From contig OU612073.1 in the NCBI GenBank assembly GCA_914767715.1, positions 7,132,001 to 7,196,000 of the forward strand: DNA of 64,000 nucleotides, read 5' to 3'. Numbering within the stretch: position 1 is the first letter of the stretch; the number at the start of each line of letters is the position of its first letter. The stretch is from Membranipora membranacea (lineage: Eukaryota > Bryozoa > Gymnolaemata > Cheilostomatida > Membraniporidae). The notes below the pieces were generated by a model that saw only the letters and a program-made list of their open reading frames with translations, searched no databases and had not been told where the DNA came from. This document shows, in pieces, positions 57,901 to 64,000 of this stretch. Made by a program: the position numbers and the translations under genes.

Positions 57901-58188
57901 ATGCCTCATTCCGCCGCTAATTTATGAGAAACAGAATAAACTTACCTTCAGCAAAGCCTGAGCTAAAAGGTTTCGTGTATCCAGAAGGTCGGTCTGTAAG
58001 GATTTTATAAGTTCTCGATCTTCTCTGTTCGTTTCCTGAACATTCATCAAGACTGACTGTATCTGAGAGAGCACACCTTTCTCCACATCTTTAGATGTCT
58101 CTGCTTGCCCAGGTATACTGCCTGATTGTACATACCACATACTCAGTTGAAGAATCAACAGTATCACCACAAGAGAACTCCTCATCAT
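54943..58188 (-). CDS. Short-chain (C4-type, spongin-like) collagen
   Basis: A secreted or membrane-anchored non-fibrillar collagen. Exons 58188-57946, 57562-57442, 57027-56866, 56349-55861, 55605-55336 and 55154-54943 join in phase to 498 residues. Residues 1-23 are a hydrophobic signal sequence (MMRSSLVVILLILQLSM). A short helical region follows, then a dibasic KR|SAPEE site near residue 100. The first Gly-X-Y block is highly charged (KDGRDGKDGTNGLNGEHGRDG) and proline-free; the second is proline-rich. Two interruptions, PGNSTKGEP and PGNFTRGQP, carry N-glycosylation sequons. The C-terminal domain (VYTRWGRTTC, GGGVNYQCLP, NVPCARC, CPTGWNKEYEGYLMSGHY, LTCVVC) is the hallmark of sponge short-chain collagen C4 and relatives in cnidarians. 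All collagen-region introns are phase 1 and split Gly codons, so exons are interchangeable. An untranslated 5' exon is likely, since AG precedes the start. Confidence 0.92.
57178..57246 (+). repeat. 13-14 base tandem repeat with CRE-like sites
   Basis: Five imperfect copies of GTTACGTCACAAC lie in a collagen-gene intron. Several contain TACGTCA, the complement of the TGACGTA CREB/ATF core. Whether they bind anything cannot be told. Confidence 0.65.
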
Positions 58189-58322
58189 GGTTCTAAAAGT
58201 AGAGCGGCAGCATAAAATTAGAATAACTGCGAAAAAAAATTTATAACAGTAATAACAAACAATGATCTTGAATTGATAGATGAAAAAATAGAGCACATAT
58301 TTGACTGTATACATTATCACCT

Positions 58323-58440
58323 AGAACAAGTTTAATCCAATTGCCTGCATTCCTGTTGCTCCCTCCCACTGGTCATGCCGCAGCGTGACCAGTGGATCGG
58401 GAGCGACTCTGAATGCAGGCAAATGGACCAAACTTGGTCT
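58323..58440. repeat. Inverted-repeat element family M, copy 2
   Basis: Arms AAGTTTAATCCAATTGCCTG / GAATGCAGGCAAATGGACCA and GTTGCTCC / GGAGCGAC match the copy at 29110 across the element. Confidence 0.75.
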
Positions 58441-58589
58441 TATTATCACCTACCAGTCTCAGAGATATATTTCAAGACGTCCACACACAATCAAAGTTTG
58501 TACTGATTTGATTATTCCGAACTCGACAGAAAAGAAAAGTGACAAGTGAACAACACAAGAAGGAAGTTCAGTAGGGTCATTGTACTAAA

Positions 58590-58815
58590 ACAGGGCCGTA
58601 GTGTCTCCCTGCCTCCCCTAGAAAGCTGAATACAGTGACCTTAAAACACTTGTATTGAATAATCCATGTCATAATCAGCTCCTCTGGGATTTCCATTTGC
58701 TAATTATATCCCTTAAATTGTTTGAGGAGGAGCTTACAGCACCCCTTCTGGTGATGTTGCGGATTCGCCTCACACTTTTGAATCCCCTACCATTTTTCTA
58801 CACTAAAGCTCTGTA
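58590..58815 (-). repeat. Dispersed repeat family P, copy 2
   Basis: Inverted relative to 49190-49440. Shares the CCTCCCCTAGAAAGCTGAAT end, TGGATTT-like and GATTTCCATTTGCTAAT blocks, and TACCATTTTTCTA. Confidence 0.75.
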
Positions 58816-59319
58816 AATTGCCCAATTTTGCGCTGAATATCAATTAATGAATCGATAGCTTATTTTTATCTCTTCAACCACCAGGAAAGTCGATTACAGC
58901 CTCCATTCTGCTGTCATCATGATCTTGCTGATCTGATGTGTGAATCACAAAAACATGCCATAAACAAGGAAAGTTTTGGCAATCAACAACTGTATTCCCC
59001 TATACTCAACCTTGGGATATTTCTTGTTACATTTTTTCCATCCATGTACTTTGAACAATCCTGCAGGCCTTCTGGTTAAAATGTTATTGATGAACTTTGA
59101 CCTTATGACAGCTATTTGCTGAAAGTATTCACATATTCAGTCAAACAGTCTTGGTTTTAAGACTGTGGTACGGAGAGGAAGCAGAAAGGAAAACCACCCT
59201 TACCATAATTAGGTACATGATCAGAATCTTTTCGATTGATGGCATAGCATCTGAGATGAAATGCTTGTATTTATATTCTACAATGACAAGGCTGGCTATA
59301 TACTGCAGGGCTGGCATAA

Positions 59320-59470
59320 TTTAAAGATGCGCATTTGCATTGTGCAATGCAAATGCTAGTACAAATGGAAAAAAAGCTGTCTAGCAAATGCGAATGGAAA
59401 TGAAGATGTAACTGTCTAACAAATGCAAATTCGAATGAAAATGGAGGTTTTTCAGTCTGGCAAATACTGA
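59320..59470 (+). repeat. Degenerate tandem repeat of GCAAATGC units
   Basis: GTCTAGCAAATGCGAATGGA and GTCTAACAAATGCAAATTCG recur about 50 bases apart, along with a GCATTTGCATTGTGCAATGC palindrome at the start. Confidence 0.55.
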
Positions 59471-59829
59471 CGGAATACTTATTACTTACTTATATGTTAA
59501 TATGCATCAAAGTGCTGTCACAAATAAAAATTCATTGAAATAACAAAAATAATGGTAGAGTCTGTTGATTTTGTCTGATACAGGCTCTCCAGAGATGTGC
59601 AAGGGCAAGAAATTGTTTGTCAATAAATGTTTTTAACAAAAGAAAAAATGAAGATCGAATCCTAAATTGGGGAGTTGCAACTCCTATGTGTGACAACTCA
59701 CAAAAATTGCCTATATAAACATATTTTATTTCTATGCTGTGAATAGAATAGTCACTGAAAACGTCAATTTAATGATGCAATAATACAAGGACCTAATAAT
59801 ATTATCATTATAATATTTTCATTGCATCG

Positions 59830-59946
59830 TGGGCGCGCATGCATTGAAGGTCAGTGGTTTGGATAGCCCCAAGATGTGCTCGGACCTGCCAAAAAACAGA
59901 GAGCAATCTAGCTGCAGAAATCCCAGCTTTGCCCTCAACACATCCA
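59830..59946 (+). mobile_element. SINE family B, 3' fragment
   Basis: GCCCCAAGATGTGCTCGGAC ... GAGAGCAATCTAGCTGC matches the body of the neighbouring SINE (GCCCCAGGTGTGCTCCGCCC ... GAGAGCAACTTGGCGC) but lacks a tRNA head, so it is an older truncated copy in tandem. Confidence 0.6.
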
Positions 59947-59947
59947 A

Positions 59948-60200
59948 GTAGGAGGTAGCTCAGTTGGTTAGAGTGCCTGCCCTTAAACGCGCAAGCGTTG
60001 GAGGTCCTGGGTTCGAATCCCGCTGCCGTCTACTGACTCCTGGGTTCATATGACGCCCCAGGTGTGCTCCGCCCTGCCTGCAAACTGAGAGCAACTTGGC
60101 GCCGAATACGGCGGCCGCGCCCTTAAGGCACTGATATTTCTCAGTCCTCGGACGGAGACAACACTTGCGATTTTAACCCACATTTAAAAAAATAAAATAT
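59948..60200 (+). mobile_element. tRNA-derived SINE family B
   Basis: The head has A box GTAGCTCAGTTGGTTAGAG and B box GGGTTCGAATCCC at tRNA spacing. A unique body of about 150 bases follows, then an A-rich 3' end (TTTAAAAAAATAAAAT). The acceptor stem does not pair and the anticodon arm is disrupted, so it is not a tRNA gene. Confidence 0.85.
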
Positions 60201-63141
60201 TTCACCACTCATGCTATGGGATGTTGCATGCTATAAGACCCCATGAATTTAGTCAACCATTTTAGCTAACAAAACCATATTTTGTTTGGTCGTCAACAAT
60301 CTTCCTTATTGGCTGACTGATTTAAAGTGAATTTTTAGATCATGAGAGTGGCTCAGGAATATCCATTGTGACAGGATTCTCACCCTTCAAATTAGAATTC
60401 ACGGATAAATAACCATTGACAAATTGAACCTGGATTAGTTTCACCAGTTATTCGGGTGCCAATTAAAAGTTGGCAAAAATTATAAATGTGTGTGAGATAA
60501 TGGTTCCTAGGCATTTGCTGGGTTATAGGCCTGTCAAATAGGCAGACATGGGTTTCTTGTTGATTACAGATTTTAGCAAGAACCTCGTCTATGAATACTG
60601 GATAGCAATGAACCTAACATCATTATGAAGGTTACCAAAATATATACAGATCTTGATACTAGGCATAGGGATTCATAAGTTAGGATTTAGATCAGAGCTG
60701 GACAAATTTTGACACAGCTAGCAATTTCAATTGTAAGCAGAAACTGAACCCAGCATTCTTTTTAGAGAGTGTTATCGTTGGTTGCCTGCCACAATATCAC
60801 TACGATTTTACGATGTTTTGTCTACACTAGATATTTATGAATTGAATTTGGAGTTGTTAACACGTGAATCATCAAAAATATGGGGCTTATCAAGCTGATA
60901 AGGAATCACAAAACCATACAATTCCAGGCTGCACTCCTCCTCCGCTGTTTTATGAGCCATATCCCCCCCCCGCCTTTCCTTTGGGCTCTCTTTTGAGAAT
61001 CATCGGATCATTTTTTATTCAATGCAATAGCAGGCTGCCGTCACAGTTGCAATATCTTACTTATCTCTAGTCAGTGATGGGTCTTTTGAACAGCACCTGT
61101 TTCTACCCATGCCAATGTTTAAGTACAATCATCTCCTCATTACCAGGTCTCCAGATTACTTCAATGTCATTGTCTTCTTATTGTGTTTATCACTCTTCAA
61201 TGAGAAAGTTCATGGAGGGCGGTTAAAGAGTAAATTAACTTGCATATTATTGATCATCGCAGTTTTTACGCTCCTAAAAACTCTAACATGTGTGATGGTC
61301 AATCGTCTCATCTTATGGTGAATGGTTATGTCACTGCCACCACAAAGCAGTGTATAAATAGTTAGCGAGCAATTGATAGAAACTAGATGCGGTTGTAGAG
61401 ATTTAGTACTTATCAAATTTTCTTTGTTACTCAGTTGTGAATCAGGTGGCTGCAGAACTATGAGATACATTGTAGGTGGACTATACACTTATGTGAAGAG
61501 ATAAGCACTGTGTGTGTCCAATGCGAACCTCTTAGAGTACTTAGCAGCTTTGATTATAGTTTGAGATTTGGTTGGAGACGGATCTCTGAGTCTTATGTGA
61601 TAAGAGTTTGGTTTGGATATCAGAGAGGTGTCAAATTTGGTGGTTAACTAGTGAGTTTTCATGATTCTTCCTCTTAGCGGATGTGTCACTTTGACAACAT
61701 GGAAAACATGCGCACTCATCTCACACGACTCTCAGATGACATTTAGACGTCTCAATGACATTTTTGATGGTCAATTCTTATGTGGAAAAAATTTAATACT
61801 AATACAGTTTTATGTTCAAATGCCACTCGTCTTAGTTGGTCGAGAGACGGAAAATTCTCATTTCTAGACATCCTGATAAATTTTTCATGTCTTCAGTTTG
61901 ATTTCAAGACAAAGAGAGAATCATAAGGCATTATACCTTTATGTACCAAAAACTTTGTTTTCTATATGATCTACAAGTTAATTTGATATATTAGTGTAAT
62001 ATAAAGGCAAATCACCATGGTTTGGAAGCTCTGGCGTTAGCAATGTGAGCATGGCTCGTAAAAAATCCATAAATTATGTTTATCACAAACACTCATAAAA
62101 ATTTGTGAATCCAAAACATAAGCTAAATTTAAACATATATATACACATGATGTATGATAATGTTTAATAAATCAAAAAAACCCATTTATCTTGAAAACAA
62201 CACATGCACTGGCTAGGCATTGCTGGGCTTATTTGCCTTGATATATTCCCCTTGAATCGAGACCAGTACAAGGGCTACGGAGCTACGGGCTGCGGAGCAA
62301 TACCTAAACATTGAATAATATTTTTTAAAACTTGATGTCCGTTGTTCAAAACGCAAAAATATTCATTTCTCAGCATAATAATGAAAATAAACTTGAAAAT
62401 CAGAGCAACTCCATATCAGGAGTGATTCAGCATATTCACCTTCAAGATCAGAAAAGTCAGTTGATTTCAGTCTTAAAGTGCCTCGACCGGTATATAAGGG
62501 CCAGTCAATGTAAAGCGATCACCCAGCCATATCAAATTCAAATGGGGTTAGCAGCATTCAAATTCCTCCTGCTTTTTCGGAATTAAGAGGAGAAGCAGTG
62601 AATTATTTTTAATGGGAATCAGACAAGCTGATGCGGAATTGTGTGATACACATGCCCAATAAATTTTCATTGCAATAATGGCATTGGAAAGTGGTGAAAA
62701 TATGACTGATGTCATACGAAATTGCCCAGTTCCGATGATTTCAAATCATCCGCTTCAAAATATACGAGCTCTTATTGGTCAGTTTTGACGTTATGATTTA
62801 TGGTTTTAGAGGTTGCCTAGATACCGTTGTCAAGATTGAAATTGACCGTTGTAATTAAACCCTATAATCCCAAGTGTGATGAGCCAACACAACAATAGCT
62901 ATATCATAGCTTCTATTCAACTTTATTTATGGGTGTCTGCAAATCACAATTTCTTATATAACACACTTGACCACTTGAGAACGCAACGTGGACTGGCTGT
63001 TAGAGGCGGAGACCAAGGCCATTCTCCGCCTCTAATTACATTGATCAGCCAATGGTCTTGCCTGTCACTTCACATGATTAATCCCCGTGCACCCCCTTCG
63101 ATTCCTACCTCTTTAACCAGGAAACCTGATGAAATCACAGC
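60201..63141. other. Spacer before the TPR gene
   Basis: Mostly AT-rich. A frame at 60864-61070 (+) encodes a Pro-rich run (TPPPLFYEPYPPPAFPLG). A possible terminal exon follows an acceptor at 61677 (RMCHFDNMENMRTHLTRLSD). Neither has a partner I could join. A hairpin TAGAGGCGGAG / CTCCGCCTCTA lies at 63001-63034. Confidence 0.4.
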
Positions 63142-64000
63142 TCATATAGATGAACGAATCTCAGCTATTTTATTGTCACATTCGCTTGCTTTATCGTATT
63201 CACCTTTGTTCTCATAAACAACCGCCATGTTGTTATAAGAGTCAGCTACTGCCGGATGATTCTCACCCAGTGTGTTCAGTCGGATGGCTAGCGACTTATG
63301 GTGATATTCCAGAGCTCTATCATATTCACCTTGGCTGTGGTACACGTTGGCCATGTTATTGTAGGACGTAGCCACCGCAGGATGATTCTCACCGAAAGTG
63401 TCCAGTCTGATTGCGAGTGATTTATTGAAAAACCGCAGAGCATCGTCATACTCAAAGTCAACGTAGCACAAATTAGCCATGTTGTCATAGGAGGAGGCCA
63501 CATCAGGATGACCCTCACCTAATATGCGTCGCCTGATGGCCAGTGATTTGTGATAATACTCGCCAGCTTTGTCGTTGTCACCATTACCGCTGTATGCATT
63601 ACCCAAGTTGTTGTAACAGGTAGCCACACTAGGATGATTCTCACCCATTGTACCGAGGTAGATGGTGATTGATTTATGATGACTTTCGGCAGCCTTCTCG
63701 TATTCCCCTTTAGCTCGGTGCGCATTACCGATGTTGTTGTAAGAGGTGGCCACGTTGGGGTGATTTTCACCTAGCACTTTCAGTCGGATGGTGAGTGATT
63801 TTGTGTAATACTGAAGAGCAGTATCATAATCACCTATCTCGTAGTAAAGATTCCCCATGTTGTTATAGGCGTCGGCTACGTCAGCATGATCCTCACCCAA
63901 TGTTTTCAGTTTAATGTTTAGTGAATTAGTGTAATATTCTTGGGCCTTGTCATATAGGCCTTTATTGCTGAGCAGGATAGCCATGTTATTGTAGGAAGAA
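63142..64000 (-). CDS. Kinesin-light-chain-like TPR repeat protein, 3' end
   Basis: The C-terminal 286 or so residues of a protein made of 42-residue tetratricopeptide repeats. Six complete units and part of a seventh are present. Each follows LGENHPxVAxSYNNMAxVY then GEYDKALEYxxKSLAIRL, the pattern of the KLC/NPHP3-type TPR family, which builds protein-binding superhelices. The last unit decays (ASECDNKIAEIRSSI) into the stop at 63142-63144. The frame is open to the window edge and runs on upstream, so the N-terminus, and any effector domain such as those often fused to such arrays, is unseen. The repeat region lacks introns, unlike its neighbours. Units are very similar at the DNA level, which implies recent duplication or gene conversion. 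Confidence 0.9.
   Translation of the reverse strand, partial: SSYNNMAILLSNKGLYDKAQEYYTNSLNIKLKTLGEDHADVADAYNNMGNLYYEIGDYDTALQYYTKSLTIRLKVLGENHPNVATSYNNIGNAHRAKGEYEKAAESHHKSITIYLGTMGENHPSVATCYNNLGNAYSGNGDNDKAGEYYHKSLAIRRRILGEGHPDVASSYDNMANLCYVDFEYDDALRFFNKSLAIRLDTFGENHPAVATSYNNMANVYHSQGEYDRALEYHHKSLAIRLNTLGENHPAVADSYNNMAVVYENKGEYDKASECDNKIAEIRSSI

Larger units (their letters stand above)
58189..59829. other. Spacer upstream of the collagen gene
   Basis: Holds a family M foldback (58323-58440), a family P repeat (58590-58815) and a degenerate repeat of GCAAATG(C/G)(A/G)AATG units at 59320-59470. No gene. Confidence 0.5.

Noticed and set aside
59948-60030. A tRNA gene with a normal A and B box
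   Set aside because: The acceptor stem and anticodon stem do not pair, and an A-rich-ended SINE body follows.
1-64000. Bacterial contamination or operon structure
   Set aside because: All genes have GT-AG introns, animal domain architectures and eukaryotic polyadenylation signals. No ribosome-binding sites or gene clusters of bacterial type were seen.

Overview
This window is animal nuclear DNA. Genes are split into many short exons with GT-AG introns of a few hundred bases, exons are richer in G+C than the AT-rich introns, and the spacers are full of short hairpin repeats and tRNA-derived SINEs. Gene content is metazoan: a ciliary rootlet protein, SOBP, SAP18, a RING/B-box/propeller protein, sepiapterin reductase, secreted WAP proteins, a short-chain 'C4-type' collagen and kinesin-light-chain-like TPRs. 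The collagen type is best known from sponges, so a non-bilaterian animal, most likely a sponge, is my best guess; this is inference, since I could not search a database. All exon structures are my own manual models, and the reading frame was checked across every junction.

Layout. 1-21.0 kb: rootletin (CROCC, +), 36 exons, lacking only its 5' end; its introns hold several hairpin repeat families. 21.0-27.4 kb: a gene-poor spacer with a few unassigned coding-like exons. 27.4-30.9 kb: a SOBP homologue (+) in 6 exons. 31.7-33.5 kb: SAP18 (-), convergent with SOBP. 35.4-39.7 kb: a RING/B-box/coiled-coil/propeller (TRIM-NHL-like) gene (+) in 8 exons. 39.7-47.7 kb: a repeat-rich block (perfect palindrome, long-TIR element, 25-bp minisatellite, two inverted copies of one repeat, a TA-flanked MITE) that contains a MADF-domain first exon (-), a CpG-rich candidate first exon (+) sharing its promoter region, and sepiapterin reductase (+) with an odd truncated C-terminus. 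47.7-52.6 kb: two paralogous secreted double-WAP genes (-) with identical intron phases; the second has two opposed SINE copies in an intron. 53.4-54.7 kb: an unidentified small membrane-protein candidate (-). 54.9-58.2 kb: a short-chain collagen (-) in 6 exons. 58.2-63.1 kb: repeats and SINEs. 63.1-64.0 kb: the 3' end of a TPR-repeat gene (-) that runs off the window.

The genes do not form a pathway. Rootletin serves the ciliary rootlet, SOBP and SAP18 are nuclear regulators, sepiapterin reductase makes tetrahydrobiopterin, and the WAP and collagen genes form a neighbourhood of secreted matrix or defence proteins.
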